Shown: positions 49,148-58,435 of the stretch, one piece after another
Layout: each line of letters opens with the position of its first letter
How positions within the stretch are numbered: the first letter of the stretch is position 1
Assembly: GCA_002816575.1 (NCBI GenBank)
Contig: MUCI01000041.1
Location: forward strand, 1-62,047
Direction of reading: 5' to 3'
DNA from: SAR202 cluster bacterium Casp-Chloro-G2
GTDB lineage: Bacteria > Chloroflexota > Dehalococcoidia > Lucifugimonadales > UBA3495
Length of the DNA stretch: 62,047 nt
Notes under the pieces: generated by a model
What the model was told of the DNA's origin: nothing
Database searches by the model: none
The model's input: the letters and a program-made list of their open reading frames with translations, nothing else
Position numbers and translations under genes: made by a program

Positions 49148-50692
49148 CTACCGTCCCTCTTTGATGAAGTCCGCCACCTTTTCGCCGATCATGATGGTGG
49201 TGGCGTTGGTGTTGGCCCGGATGCAATCCGGCATCACCGAGGCGTCGGCCACCCGTAATCCCTCGATGCCGCGCACATGGCAGAATTGGTCAACCACGGC
49301 CATGGGGTCTGAATCCGGACCCATCTTGCAGGTGCCCGAGATGTGGTGGGATGTGCCCGTGTTCCGCATCAGCCAGGCGTTCAGCGTCTCGTCGGACTCC
49401 AAGTCGGGCTCGGTTGGATTCACCAGGTCTAGCAGGATATCGCTGAAGCAGGGCTGCTCGCAGATCTGAATCGACAGGCGGACCGCCTCCCGCATGCGCC
49501 GCAGGTCTTCCTCTTCCTGGAAGTAATTATAATTCAGGAAAGGCTGCACATGGGGGTCGGTGGAGGTTAGATACAACTCTCCCTTGCCCAGTGCAAGCTG
49601 CAAGCTGGCGCTGACGCCGATGTAATTCTCGTCGTCATCTATCTCCACTTGGGCGGGACGGTGCTCACTGGTCATCAGCATGGGGCTGATCTGCATGTCA
49701 TTGCGGAGGTTCGAGTTCTCCACCGTGTACCGCAGACCCACCTGGATCACCGGCGCCTGCACGTCGGGGCGCTCGCCCGTGGCCCGGTAAAGGACGGCGG
49801 CGGACGGGTGGTCGCGCAGGTTCTGGCCAACCCCTGGCGAGTCCAACACCACGTCGATGCCCAGGCTCTTCAGGTGCTCGGCCGGCCCGATGCCCGATAG
49901 CATTAGTAACTGGGGTGAGGCAACCGCGCCGCTTGAGACGATGATCTGGTCTCCTTCAACCGTGAAAATCTCGCCGCCGCTCTCAGCCTCGATGCCCACC
50001 GCTCGTTTGCCCTCAAACAGGATGCGCCGGGCGGTGACGCTGCCGCGGATGGTGAAATTAATGCGGTGGCGGGCCATGTCCAGGTAATTCAGCGCCATGC
50101 TCATGCGCACGCCGTCGATGGTGTTTCTAGCCCGGGGCGAGACGCCGGTGGACTCGGGGTGGTTCATATCCTCATCCACCGCGTAACCCACGGCAACGCA
50201 GGCATCCTCGAACGCCTTGGCATAGGGCAGCCATTCGCTGCGGGGATAACGCTTCACGGGCACCGGTCCATCGGAGCCGTGGAAGTCGCCGCCGAAATCC
50301 AGGTCGGTTTCCAGCTTGTTGAAATAGGGCAGTACCTTGGTGAAGGCCCACTCACCGTTGCCCATGTCGGCCCAGCCGTCATAGTCCTCGGGGATGCCCC
50401 GGAATAAGACCTGTCCGTTGATGGCGCTGGAGCCGCCGGTGGCCTTGCCTCTGGGAATCGTCAGGTTTGGCTGCTCGGGAGTCACCTGGGCCACGTAATC
50501 CCAACTGTGGGGGCCGTAGGCCGACAGCCACACGTTGTTACCCATCTTGATATCATCGGGGAGGTGTTCGAAATCGGGATAGTCAGGGCCCGCTTCAAGC
50601 AATAGCACCGACTTGGTCGGGTCCTCGGACAAGCGGGTTGCGATGGTGCACCCCGCGGAACCACCGCCCACCACGATGTAGTCGTACTTCAT
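49148..50692 (-). CDS. GMC-family oxidoreductase (choline-dehydrogenase-like)
   Basis: This is a 514-residue FAD flavoenzyme. The ADP-binding motif is DYIVVGGGSAGCTIATRLSE. GMC signature 1 is PRGKATGGSSAINGQVLFRG and signature 2 is SSGAVASPQLLMLSGIGP. Active-site histidine and asparagine lie in TGTSHHISGTCKMG and ADASVMPDCIRANTNATTIM. The family oxidises alcohols such as choline, glucose or aromatic alcohols; the substrate is unknown. It is a lone gene between the Tag-like gene (convergent) and the biotin carrier gene. Confidence 0.94.
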   Translation of the reverse strand: MKYDYIVVGGGSAGCTIATRLSEDPTKSVLLLEAGPDYPDFEHLPDDIKMGNNVWLSAYGPHSWDYVAQVTPEQPNLTIPRGKATGGSSAINGQVLFRGIPEDYDGWADMGNGEWAFTKVLPYFNKLETDLDFGGDFHGSDGPVPVKRYPRSEWLPYAKAFEDACVAVGYAVDEDMNHPESTGVSPRARNTIDGVRMSMALNYLDMARHRINFTIRGSVTARRILFEGKRAVGIEAESGGEIFTVEGDQIIVSSGAVASPQLLMLSGIGPAEHLKSLGIDVVLDSPGVGQNLRDHPSAAVLYRATGERPDVQAPVIQVGLRYTVENSNLRNDMQISPMLMTSEHRPAQVEIDDDENYIGVSASLQLALGKGELYLTSTDPHVQPFLNYNYFQEEEDLRRMREAVRLSIQICEQPCFSDILLDLVNPTEPDLESDETLNAWLMRNTGTSHHISGTCKMGPDSDPMAVVDQFCHVRGIEGLRVADASVMPDCIRANTNATTIMIGEKVADFIKEGR

Positions 50693-50953
50693 GGTACTAC
50701 CCTCCGTTTTTCAAGTGCGAAACCGATTGAACCCGGGGCTATGGGTTCGGGAAGCAAGCGGCCAGCCCCGATTGTTAATCTGCAAATGATAATACAAGCA
50801 GAAGGCAAAAGCACGCGGAGGTCACGCGGGGTTTCTTGAGGGGGCGAGCTTAGAGTGACGGGTAGGCCGTCCTTCTGTGGAATAACGTGGAACGGCGAAA
50901 CAAAGAGGGGACGCAAGAATCTCGCGGTTGGCCGGGGCCAGGGTTCAGGGGGA

Positions 50954-51394
50954 CTATTCCAGTTCTATCAGATGGTCGTTGGTCCGCACCGAGTCCATGG
51001 GCTGGACCAGGACCTCTTTGACGATGCCGTCGCGGGCGGCCCGGATGCTTTGCTCCATCTTCATCGCCTCTACCACGCACACTTCCTGACCGGCTGAGAC
51101 CCGGTCGCCGGGCCGCACGAGGATGGACATAACCCGTCCGGACAGCGGTGAGACGATGATATTGTCCGGTGCCGAGCCGGCTGCGCCACGGGTAGGGGGT
51201 GGGGGAACAACGATCCCCGGGGTCTGGCTGCGTCCGCGGCGGGGGCGGGTTGGTGCCTGCTCGGGCAGACCTTCCACGTCCACCATGAAGGTCTCGCCTT
51301 CAACGGTGACCTGGACCGGGGAACGGGTCAACTCACCTACTTCGACGTTGTACCAGTTGTCCCCAACCTTGATCCGAAGTTTGGTTACCGCCAA
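50954..51394 (-). CDS. Biotin carboxyl carrier (biotinyl domain) protein
   Basis: This 146-residue carrier subunit has an N-terminal beta-rich part, a Pro/Arg linker, and a C-terminal biotinyl domain (PLSGRVMSILVRPGDRVSAG) with the biotinylated Lys112 in VVEAMKMEQ. It overlaps the biotin carboxylase gene by 10 nt, so the two subunits are made together. The carboxyltransferase subunit that would fix the substrate (acetyl-, propionyl- or other acyl-CoA) is not in the window. Confidence 0.92.
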   Translation of the reverse strand: MAVTKLRIKVGDNWYNVEVGELTRSPVQVTVEGETFMVDVEGLPEQAPTRPRRGRSQTPGIVVPPPPTRGAAGSAPDNIIVSPLSGRVMSILVRPGDRVSAGQEVCVVEAMKMEQSIRAARDGIVKEVLVQPMDSVRTNDHLIELE

Positions 51395-52959
51395 CCCCTG
51401 TTCCCCAGCGTCCGAGAAAGGAGTTGTTCACGACGCCCGTACACTCGCCAAGGGCTGAAGGTGGCGAGCTCGCTAGCGGGCTGGGCCGATTTTAAGGCCA
51501 TGGCCAAAGACACGCCGATGGCCGCCGCGATCTGGCGATCGCCGTTTTGATGACCGTTCTCGTGCCCATTGCCGTTCTTAATCATCTTCCCGTTGACGTT
51601 GTTTTGAGCCCGATTACGGAATTCTTCGAGCCATATGGGTATGGAGCCGGTGTGGTAGGTGGCGGCCGCAAATTCCTTGGTGGCGAGAATGTCCCGAAGC
51701 AGCGGAACGTTGCACTTCACGCCCTCCAATCGGAATTCAAGCAGCGCTCTCAAGAGCGTTTTTACCGCCTGATCACGGTCCTCCCCCCAGGCCATTACCT
51801 TGGCCAGAAGAGGCTCATAGTCTAACCCAACGGTATAACCGTTGCAAAGCGCGGAGTCGACGCGGATGTGCTCGCCCTGGGGCAGATGCAGGTCGGTTAT
51901 GTCGCCGGCGTCAGGCATGAAAGTTTGGGGGTCTTCGGGGTAGACCCGGACCTCGATGGCGTGCCCGTTGACCGAGATGTCGTCCTGGCTGATGGGCAGG
52001 GCCTCGCCGGCGGCCACCCTGATCTGCAGTTCCACCAGGTCTAGCCCGGTTACCAGCTCGGTGACGCCGTGTTCCACCTGGAGCCGGGTGTTCATCTCCA
52101 GGAAAAATACGCTGCCGTCGGCCGACACCAGGAATTCCACCGTCCCTGTGCTGGTGTAGCCGATGTACTTGCCCAACTTGACCGCCAGGCCGGCAACCCG
52201 CTTGCGCAGGCGGGGCGTTAGCTTGGCCGATGATGTTGTCTCTTCCACCAGCTTCTGGTTCCGGCGTTGGACCGAACAGTCGCGTTCGTAGAGGTGGACC
52301 AGGTTGCCGTGATCGTCGCCGATGAGTTGGACCTCGATGTGGGAGGCGTCCTTCAGATACCGCTCGAAGAACAGGCGCGAACTGCCGAAGGCGCTCTCAG
52401 CCACCTTCCGGGTCCGTGCTATCAAGGGCATCAATTCCTCCTGGGAATTGATGACGTGGATGCCGATGCCGCCGCCGCCTTCCGCCGCCTTGACCATCAG
52501 GGGGAAGCCCAGCTCCCAAGCCTTGGTGGCGGCATGCTCGTTGGCGACAGCTTCGTCCGTTCCGGGCAGCACGGGGAGTCCGGCTTTGCGAGCCAGCTTG
52601 CGGGAGCGCAGTTTGTCCCCCATCTTTTCCATGACTTCGGGGTCCGGCCCGACGAAGCAAACGCCCGCCTCTTCACAGAGCCGGGCGAATTCAGCATTTT
52701 CAGAGAGGAAGCCGTAGCCAGGGTGGATGGCTTCGGCGCCGGACGCTTTGGCGGCGTCCAAGATCTTTCCAATGTTCAAGTAACTGTCGTGAGGAGGCGC
52801 CTCGCCGATGAGATAGGCCTCATCGGCCATGCTGACGTGCAACCCTTTCTGGTCGACCGTCGAATAGACCGCGACGGTCTTGATTCCCAACTTTTGACAG
52901 GTACGAATTATCCGGCAGGCGATCTCGCCCCGGTTTGCGATCAGTATCTTCGTAAACAC
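51385..52959 (-). CDS. Biotin carboxylase subunit of an acyl-CoA carboxylase
   Basis: This 524-residue ATP-grasp enzyme carboxylates biotin on the carrier protein. Motifs are FTKILIANRGEIACRIIRTC, HPGYGFLSENAEFARLCEEA, VKAAEGGGGIGIHV (ATP loop), ERDCSVQRRNQKLVEE and FLEMNTRLQVEHGVTE, with Gly where Pro is usual. An Asn/Gly/His-rich stretch near residue 460 precedes a tail that is not part of the standard domain. It lies 84 bp after recO on the same strand and overlaps the carrier gene. Confidence 0.94.
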   Translation of the reverse strand: MFTKILIANRGEIACRIIRTCQKLGIKTVAVYSTVDQKGLHVSMADEAYLIGEAPPHDSYLNIGKILDAAKASGAEAIHPGYGFLSENAEFARLCEEAGVCFVGPDPEVMEKMGDKLRSRKLARKAGLPVLPGTDEAVANEHAATKAWELGFPLMVKAAEGGGGIGIHVINSQEELMPLIARTRKVAESAFGSSRLFFERYLKDASHIEVQLIGDDHGNLVHLYERDCSVQRRNQKLVEETTSSAKLTPRLRKRVAGLAVKLGKYIGYTSTGTVEFLVSADGSVFFLEMNTRLQVEHGVTELVTGLDLVELQIRVAAGEALPISQDDISVNGHAIEVRVYPEDPQTFMPDAGDITDLHLPQGEHIRVDSALCNGYTVGLDYEPLLAKVMAWGEDRDQAVKTLLRALLEFRLEGVKCNVPLLRDILATKEFAAATYHTGSIPIWLEEFRNRAQNNVNGKMIKNGNGHENGHQNGDRQIAAAIGVSLAMALKSAQPASELATFSPWRVYGRREQLLSRTLGNRGWR

Positions 52960-53043
52960 AATCTACTCTTCTAATCTTGAGGAACGGTAGCCCTGTTTTT
53001 AGGCGTAAACATACGGGCCCCGCTCAGTTATGAGCTACAAGCC

Positions 53044-53841
53044 CTAGATGTATACCTCAGGTTGCGATTCCTTGTGAAGGCGCTCTAAGAACGAGTTAGA
53101 ACGAATCTCCTTACCCAGCCAGTAGGCCACGGTGTTAGAAAGCAGGCTCTTTAGCTCATCGGCCAGCCCGGCGTCCACGGGTAGCTTACAGGCCTCGACG
53201 ATCCCGCTGCGGTCCAGCAGGCGCAGCACCTTGAGGGCCCGGAGCGACAGGGGACGGAGATGCGCGTCGTCGGGGCTGCAGTCCAGGCATAAGGTGCCGC
53301 CCACGTTGGGACTGAAGCGGTGGGCGTCTGGCTCCAACTCCTGCCGGCACTCGACGCAATTATATAGCTCAGGCATCAGCCCCGACACCTGCAGCAGATG
53401 GAATTCGAAGAACCTGAGAGGCATGTCGGAGGCCGATTCGGATTCGCGGCCCTTGGTGGCTTCAATGACGCGGAGGCAGTCAATCATAAGTTGGAACAGG
53501 CCGGGGTTGGGGTTGGCCTCGGCCCCGAAGCCGTCCACCAATTCCGCCAGGTATTGGCCCTTGGTGATGGCCGTCAGGTCTTCTTTCAGTTCAGCGAAGC
53601 TCTGGGTGACCTCGGCCTGGGATATCACGTCCATGTTGCGCCCGTGGGCCAGAGACATTTTGACCACGGTCAGAGGCTCCAGGTGGCCGACCAATTTGCT
53701 GCTCGACCGCCGGGCCCCCTTGCCCACGGCGCGGACCTTCCCCTGGTCCCTGGTGTACATGGTGACCAGCAGATCAGCCTCGCCCAACGGCGTGTAGCCG
53801 AGGATGATGGCTTCGCAGCGGTAGGTCCTGGGAGGGGCCAT
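53044..53841 (-). CDS. recO: DNA repair protein RecO
   Basis: RecO loads RecA on SSB-coated DNA with RecR. The 265-residue protein has the N-terminal OB fold (YRCEAIILGYTPLGEADLLV and VRAVGKGARRSSSKLVGHLE) and a helical domain with a zinc-type Cys set (YNCVECRQELEPDAHRF and GTLCLDCS). It lies 15 bp after recR on the same strand, which suggests coordinated expression of the RecOR pair. Confidence 0.93.
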   Translation of the reverse strand: MAPPRTYRCEAIILGYTPLGEADLLVTMYTRDQGKVRAVGKGARRSSSKLVGHLEPLTVVKMSLAHGRNMDVISQAEVTQSFAELKEDLTAITKGQYLAELVDGFGAEANPNPGLFQLMIDCLRVIEATKGRESESASDMPLRFFEFHLLQVSGLMPELYNCVECRQELEPDAHRFSPNVGGTLCLDCSPDDAHLRPLSLRALKVLRLLDRSGIVEACKLPVDAGLADELKSLLSNTVAYWLGKEIRSNSFLERLHKESQPEVYI

Positions 53842-53856
53842 GGTCTGGTCTCCGGG

Positions 53857-54471
53857 TTAAATCTCTTGCCGGCCCTGGAACGCCCGGGTCAATGTGGTCT
53901 CATCAGTGTATTCCAATGATCCGCCCACCGGCAGCCCTCTGGCCAGGTGGGTGACGCGCAGGCCTTCCCGTCCCTGGTGGCGGCGGATGTACATGGCCGT
54001 GGCCTCGCCTTCGAGCGTGGGATTGGTGGCGACCACCATCTCGGCCAGTTCGGGCCGCTCCAGGCGGTTGAACAGCTCTTTTATCTTCAGTTGGTCGGGC
54101 CCAACACCGTTCATGGGCGAAATCACGCCGTGTAGCACGTGGTACAGGCCCCGGTAGGTGCGGGTGCGCTCCATGGCCAGCACATCAAGGGGGTCTTCCA
54201 CCACGCAGATGGTCGTGCGGTCACGGCGGGGGTCGGCGCAGACCGGGCAGGGAGAAGCGTCGGTCAGGTTCTGGCACTCCTCGCAGAAGACGATGCTCTG
54301 CTTAACGGAGGTCACGGCGTCGGCCAGGGCGTAGGCGTCCTCGTCGGGCAGCCGGATGATGTAATAGGCCAGGCGTTGGGCGCTCTTGGGGCCGATTCCC
54401 GGCAGCCGGTTAAGCTCCTGCACCAACCGTGCCAGCGACGGCGCCGCGCCGGGTATGTTCTCTTGAGTCAT
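53857..54471 (-). CDS. recR: Recombination protein RecR
   Basis: RecR acts with RecO in recombinational repair. The 204-residue protein has the HhH start LARLVQELNRLPGIGPKSAQ, the C4 zinc motif (FCEECQNLTDASPCPVC), the Toprim domain (TTICVVEDPLDVLAMERT) and the tail VTHLARGLPVGGSLEYTDE. Its ATG overlaps the stop of the PIN-domain gene (ATGA), so the pair is translationally coupled. In most genomes recR follows ybaB directly; here two extra genes intervene. Confidence 0.96.
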   Translation of the reverse strand: MTQENIPGAAPSLARLVQELNRLPGIGPKSAQRLAYYIIRLPDEDAYALADAVTSVKQSIVFCEECQNLTDASPCPVCADPRRDRTTICVVEDPLDVLAMERTRTYRGLYHVLHGVISPMNGVGPDQLKIKELFNRLERPELAEMVVATNPTLEGEATAMYIRRHQGREGLRVTHLARGLPVGGSLEYTDETTLTRAFQGRQEI

Positions 54472-54881
54472 GTGGTCGCCGCCGGGAAGCGTTCTAAGAT
54501 TTCTTTGTCGAATGTCCTGAGGGGCATGTCCAGTTCTTCGGAGAGAGCGGCAATCACTGAATCTGCGCCGCGCAATCGGTCTCGTTGAGTAACGGCAAGG
54601 GAAAGCTCGAGACGGCCACGATCAAGGGGATAAAGAGAAATCTTCCCTGATCGCTCCCATGCCCTGAGACTTTGTTCCGCCCTAGCCAAAAGCGCCAACC
54701 GATGGGTTGTCGCCTGCCTGCTGATTGAGGCGATCAACTCGGCGATGACTAGCATGGGCAAGTGGAAGACGTAACCACCCTGCTCTAGGCCATTGATATA
54801 TTCCAACGCCTGTTGGTGATTCTCCTCATTTTCCAAGAACGATGCAACTAAGATATTGGAATCAACAACTATTGGTTCCAA
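54468..54881 (-). CDS. PIN-domain ribonuclease (VapC-like)
   Basis: A 137-residue PIN-fold protein with the four acidic metal ligands visible: Asp7 (IVVDSNI), Glu48 (LVIAELIASI), Asp107 (RGADSVIAAL) and Asp125 (TFDKEI). VapC-type toxins cleave tRNA or rRNA. It begins immediately after the TPR-protein stop codon and overlaps recR by 4 nt, so it is embedded in the dnaX-recO run. No separate small antitoxin gene is present; the upstream protein's C-terminus may serve (inference). Confidence 0.85.
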   Translation of the reverse strand: MEPIVVDSNILVASFLENEENHQQALEYINGLEQGGYVFHLPMLVIAELIASISRQATTHRLALLARAEQSLRAWERSGKISLYPLDRGRLELSLAVTQRDRLRGADSVIAALSEELDMPLRTFDKEILERFPAATT

Positions 54882-55667
54882 CTATTCCCGTTGCTCCCGA
54901 ATGGCGTTTACGGCGGAGAGCCCTTTGGGCCAAACTTTGCTGATCTCTTTGGAAAATTCCCTCCAACCCTCGAATGGGTCTTTGATCGACAAAAGTTTCA
55001 CCATGAGCGCCAGTTCATCCAGCGCGGCATTAAGCTCGGGCGGGGCGGTGGTCTTTGAGGCCGCACTTAACGGAACCATAACCGCGTCTTCCAAACCTTC
55101 AGATTTGGCTTCACCCAGGACTCGCAGATACTCATGGACGCCATTTTGGGCGATATTTAGGTCTTGGTTGATGATGCCCGATAGACCTTGAAGCAAAGCG
55201 CAACCGCTCCAAGATTTCAAAATCATCGGGAGATAGTCTTTCGCTTTCGAGCCGTGCCTCTTTCGGGTAGAGAACGCCGATTCGAACGAGTCGGAAGCTT
55301 CGTCGTACCGCTCTAAGCTCGAAAGGGCTTCTCCCTTGACCAGCCAATTGGCCGGAGACCCATTGTCGTGGGCCAGCGCCTGTTCGGCGTGTGCAAAGGC
55401 TTCTTCGGCCTGGCCGTCGCGCAGGAGCAGCCGAGACTTCTGGGCCGACAAGAATCCCAGCAAAGGGCTCTGAAGCCCGGGCAGTGCGGAGACCTCGCGC
55501 AGGTATTCTTCCACTCCATCGGCGCTGGCGGTCCCGCTATTGATCGCAGTGACCAGCGACTCCGGCCAAGGATCGAGAGCGCGGAGTTGCTTCGCCGTGA
55601 GCGCCATTTCCGGTCCCAGCGGAGATTCTTCGATTCCGAGCGCTTGCCGAGGCGTCATTGTAGCCAT
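54882..55667 (-). CDS. TPR-like protein with antitoxin-like C-terminal tail
   Basis: A 261-residue helical protein. The middle has a TPR-like repeat (AEEAFAHAEQALAHDNGSPA and NWLVKGEALSSLERYDEASD). The last 30 residues (DPFEGWREFSKEISKVWPKG then LSAVNAIREQRE) resemble the short C-terminal peptide of small antitoxins paired with PIN toxins, as I recall from cyanobacterial and related proteins. It is placed directly before the PIN gene with no gap. The assignment as a fused antitoxin is inference. Confidence 0.7.
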   Translation of the reverse strand: MATMTPRQALGIEESPLGPEMALTAKQLRALDPWPESLVTAINSGTASADGVEEYLREVSALPGLQSPLLGFLSAQKSRLLLRDGQAEEAFAHAEQALAHDNGSPANWLVKGEALSSLERYDEASDSFESAFSTRKRHGSKAKDYLPMILKSWSGCALLQGLSGIINQDLNIAQNGVHEYLRVLGEAKSEGLEDAVMVPLSAASKTTAPPELNAALDELALMVKLLSIKDPFEGWREFSKEISKVWPKGLSAVNAIREQRE

Positions 55668-55693
55668 ATCGTGCCCGGTCCGGATGCCTGGCC

Positions 55694-55993
55694 CTACGTC
55701 AGTCCTGGGATGTTCATGCCGCCGGTGACCACGGCCATCTTCTGGGCGGCCATCTCCTGGGCTTTGGTGGAGGCGTCGTTAACGGCGGCCAGCACCATGT
55801 CCTGGAGCAGTTCCACCTCTTCAGCGGCCTCCGGTTCGATGGTGACCGACTCCACGATCTGCTTTCCGGTCATGACCACTTTCACCGCGCCGCCGCCGGC
55901 GCTGCCCTCCACCGTGAGAGTCTCCAGTTCTTCCTGAATCTTCTGTAGCTGGGCCAGTTGTTTCTGCGCCTGACGCATCATGTTGCGGTTCAT
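55694..55993 (-). CDS. ybaB: YbaB/EbfC nucleoid-associated protein
   Basis: A 99-residue dimeric DNA-binding protein starting MNRNMMRQAQKQLAQLQKIQ with EELETLTVEGSAGGGAVKVV and a C-terminal AQKMAVVTGGMNIPGL, all family-typical. Its start overlaps the dnaX stop (ATGA), the conserved dnaX-ybaB arrangement. Confidence 0.95.
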   Translation of the reverse strand: MNRNMMRQAQKQLAQLQKIQEELETLTVEGSAGGGAVKVVMTGKQIVESVTIEPEAAEEVELLQDMVLAAVNDASTKAQEMAAQKMAVVTGGMNIPGLT

Positions 55994-57693
55994 TCTTCGA
56001 TCTCCTCTAAGACTCTGGCGCCCATGCCCAGGGCGGTGCGCACCAGCGAACTCTGTTGAGCTGTTTTTGCCGTGTTGGCGGTTGCGCCGGGTCCGTTGGC
56101 CAGGACCAGGCGGAACTCGTAGGTTGCGCCGAACGAGCCGGTAACCGCCTCGCTCACCCGCCGGCGTGAGCCTGGGTCGTCCATCTCTTCCTGCATGCGT
56201 TCCAGGTTGGCCTTGTTGGAGAAGCCCAACACCATGGTTTGGCCTTCAACGGACACGGCATTGGGTCTGCAGTCGCGGAGCAGGGCGCCCAGGTTGTATT
56301 TCTTGCCCTTGTGCCGGCCCAAAACCTTGACCGCCGCCTGCCATTGGGCGCCGAGCTCCGAGATCGGTTCGGCGATCGGGGCGGGCCGTCTCTGTGTGTC
56401 GGGCTGTCCGGCCGTTTGTCTGGGAGGCGTGGCTGCGGGCCTTGCCGCGGCTGGACGCCCGTCGTTGGCCGGCTGTCGTTGGGTTGGCTGGCGCTGCGGC
56501 GGCGGGGCGGCGGCACGCGGAGGAGCCGCGGCCTGTGGGGGAGGGGTAGCGGTATTGGCCGGAGCGGGCGGCGAGGCAGTGTCCTCGCAGATCTCCACCA
56601 CGGCGAGTTCCAAAGGCAGGGTAGACGGCGCATCGTAGCGCATATTTACGTCGCCCCAGACCTTGAGGCTGCGCACGATCCGCCAGGGTGGCAGGTTGCC
56701 CACCAGCTCTTTCAGTTGGGCGGTGACGTCGTCAGGAAGGTCCACGGCGTTCTCTGAGCCCCATTGCAGGTGCATAACGGCCCGCAGCAGCTCTGTGGAC
56801 TGCCGGTGCATCTGGCGCAGGTCAACTCCGGCCCAGGCAGCCCGGTTCACCGCCGTAAGCGCCGCGGATGTGTTGCCCATGAGCAGATATTTGACCAATT
56901 CCAGAGAGCTTTCGCCGTTGTCCAGGCCCAACAGCTCCTCCACCTGCTTTAGGGAGACACTACCGTCGGAGGAAACAACCAGTTGTTCCAAGAGGTTCTC
57001 GGCGTCCCGCAGGCTGCCGGAGGCGTGGCGGGCCACCAGTCGCAGCGCTTCGGGGTCCACGTTCACGCCCTCGTCCTCGGTGATGTCGGCCAGGCGGCCG
57101 TAGACCAGGTCCGAGGCGATGCGGCGGAAGTCGAAGCGCTGGCAACGCGAGATGATCGTCGGCAATATCTTATGGGCTTCGGTGGTGCACAGCACAAATA
57201 TGACGTGGGCCGGCGGCTCCTCCAGGGTCTTCAAGAAGGCATTGGAGGCGGCATCGGTCAACATATGGGCTTCGTCGATGATGTAGACCTTGCGCAGGCC
57301 CTGGGCCGGCGCAAAGTTGACCTTGTCCCGGATGTCGCGTATCTCGTCGATGCCCCGGTTGCTGGCGGCGTCGAGCTCGATTATGTCCATGAACCGGCCG
57401 GCGTTGATCGTTCGGCAGTTGGCGCAGGCGTCGCAGGGGTCGCCGTCCTGTACGTCCAGGCAATTGACCGCCTTGGCGATGATCCGGGCCGTGGTGGTCT
57501 TGCCGCTGCCCCTGGGACCGCAGAAAAGGTAGGAGTGGGAAACCCGGCCCTGCTTGATGGACTGCCGGAGTGTGGTGGAGACGTGTTCTTGCCCCACCAA
57601 CTGGTTGAAGTTGGATGGCCGCCACTTGCGGTAGAAGACCTGGGCGGTGGCGGTGCTGGTATCAGCTGGGTCGGTTAGAGCCTGGCCGGTCAT
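55990..57693 (-). CDS. dnaX: DNA polymerase III subunit gamma/tau
   Basis: This is the clamp-loader ATPase. The 567-residue protein has YRKWRPSNFNQLVGQEHV, Walker A GPRGSGKTTTARI, the zinc-type Cys group (CLDVQDGDPCDACANC), Walker B VYIIDEAHMLT, and the sensor-1 region FLKTLEEPPAHVIFVLCTTE. A Pro/Ala/Gln-rich linker near residue 400 leads to a tau-like C-terminal domain. I found no obvious slippery A-run that would make a short gamma form. It is upstream of and overlaps ybaB. Confidence 0.96.
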   Translation of the reverse strand: MTGQALTDPADTSTATAQVFYRKWRPSNFNQLVGQEHVSTTLRQSIKQGRVSHSYLFCGPRGSGKTTTARIIAKAVNCLDVQDGDPCDACANCRTINAGRFMDIIELDAASNRGIDEIRDIRDKVNFAPAQGLRKVYIIDEAHMLTDAASNAFLKTLEEPPAHVIFVLCTTEAHKILPTIISRCQRFDFRRIASDLVYGRLADITEDEGVNVDPEALRLVARHASGSLRDAENLLEQLVVSSDGSVSLKQVEELLGLDNGESSLELVKYLLMGNTSAALTAVNRAAWAGVDLRQMHRQSTELLRAVMHLQWGSENAVDLPDDVTAQLKELVGNLPPWRIVRSLKVWGDVNMRYDAPSTLPLELAVVEICEDTASPPAPANTATPPPQAAAPPRAAAPPPQRQPTQRQPANDGRPAAARPAATPPRQTAGQPDTQRRPAPIAEPISELGAQWQAAVKVLGRHKGKKYNLGALLRDCRPNAVSVEGQTMVLGFSNKANLERMQEEMDDPGSRRRVSEAVTGSFGATYEFRLVLANGPGATANTAKTAQQSSLVRTALGMGARVLEEIEE

Positions 57694-57811
57694 TTCAGGT
57701 GGCTTCTCATCTTGGTTGATTCTGCTGCCATGCCTGGCTTGGTTGGCGTGGCCGCACCCGGTCGTTTCTAATCAGGTTTCAACTAGGGTTTCTACCGGTG
57801 ACGATACGGGC

Positions 57812-58435
57812 TTAGTTTTTAATATCCAGCGCAGCCAGAGCAGCCCGCTCCTTGGACTGCATCAATGCTGTTTCGTCTGGTTCCAGGTGGTCGTGGCCGG
57901 TCAGGTGCAGTACTCCATGTACTACCAGAAGGGCCAGCTCATGTTCAAGGGGCGCGCCCTGCTCTTCCGCCTGACGTTTCGCCTGAGGGTAGGACACGAT
58001 AACCTCGCCCAGGGGTGAAGGCTCTCCAGGCGGCATGATGAAATCGAAGCTGCCCAGATCCTCGTCTGTCCCAACCTCGGGCGGTTCATCCTCGCCCTCC
58101 CAATGGCCGGGATGATCGGCGGAGAAGGACAAAACATCCGTCACCTCGTCCAACCCCCGGTATTGGGCATTAAGTGTGCGGACGGTGTCGTCATCGGTGA
58201 TGACCAGGCTCAACTGCGCGGTCTCAGTTTCGTCGAACTCGTCGTCTAGGGCCACGTCCAGCGCCGCCGCCGCTATCCTCATCAGCCATTCATCCGCAAC
58301 GCCTGAGTCTGCGGACGCTCCGCCCGTTAGATCGGTGGATGCGTTCGCATCGTACCCCAGAATATCGCTGAGGATGCTGGCGGCAAATGGTTCATCTACG
58401 GATAGGTAGACCTGCCGGTCGTGTTGGCTGCTCAA
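57812..58435 (-). CDS. ybeY: Endoribonuclease YbeY
   Basis: YbeY is a zinc endoribonuclease needed for 16S rRNA 3'-end maturation and ribosome quality control. The zinc motif HGVLHLTGHDH is intact, as are LSLVITDDDTVRTLNAQYRG and TDVLSFSADHPG. At 207 residues it is longer than the usual 150-180 because of an N-terminal extension and an acidic insert near GEDEPPEVGTDEDLG. It is first in the leftward replication/repair run, 118 bp upstream of dnaX. Confidence 0.95.
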   Translation of the reverse strand: MSSQHDRQVYLSVDEPFAASILSDILGYDANASTDLTGGASADSGVADEWLMRIAAAALDVALDDEFDETETAQLSLVITDDDTVRTLNAQYRGLDEVTDVLSFSADHPGHWEGEDEPPEVGTDEDLGSFDFIMPPGEPSPLGEVIVSYPQAKRQAEEQGAPLEHELALLVVHGVLHLTGHDHLEPDETALMQSKERAALAALDIKN

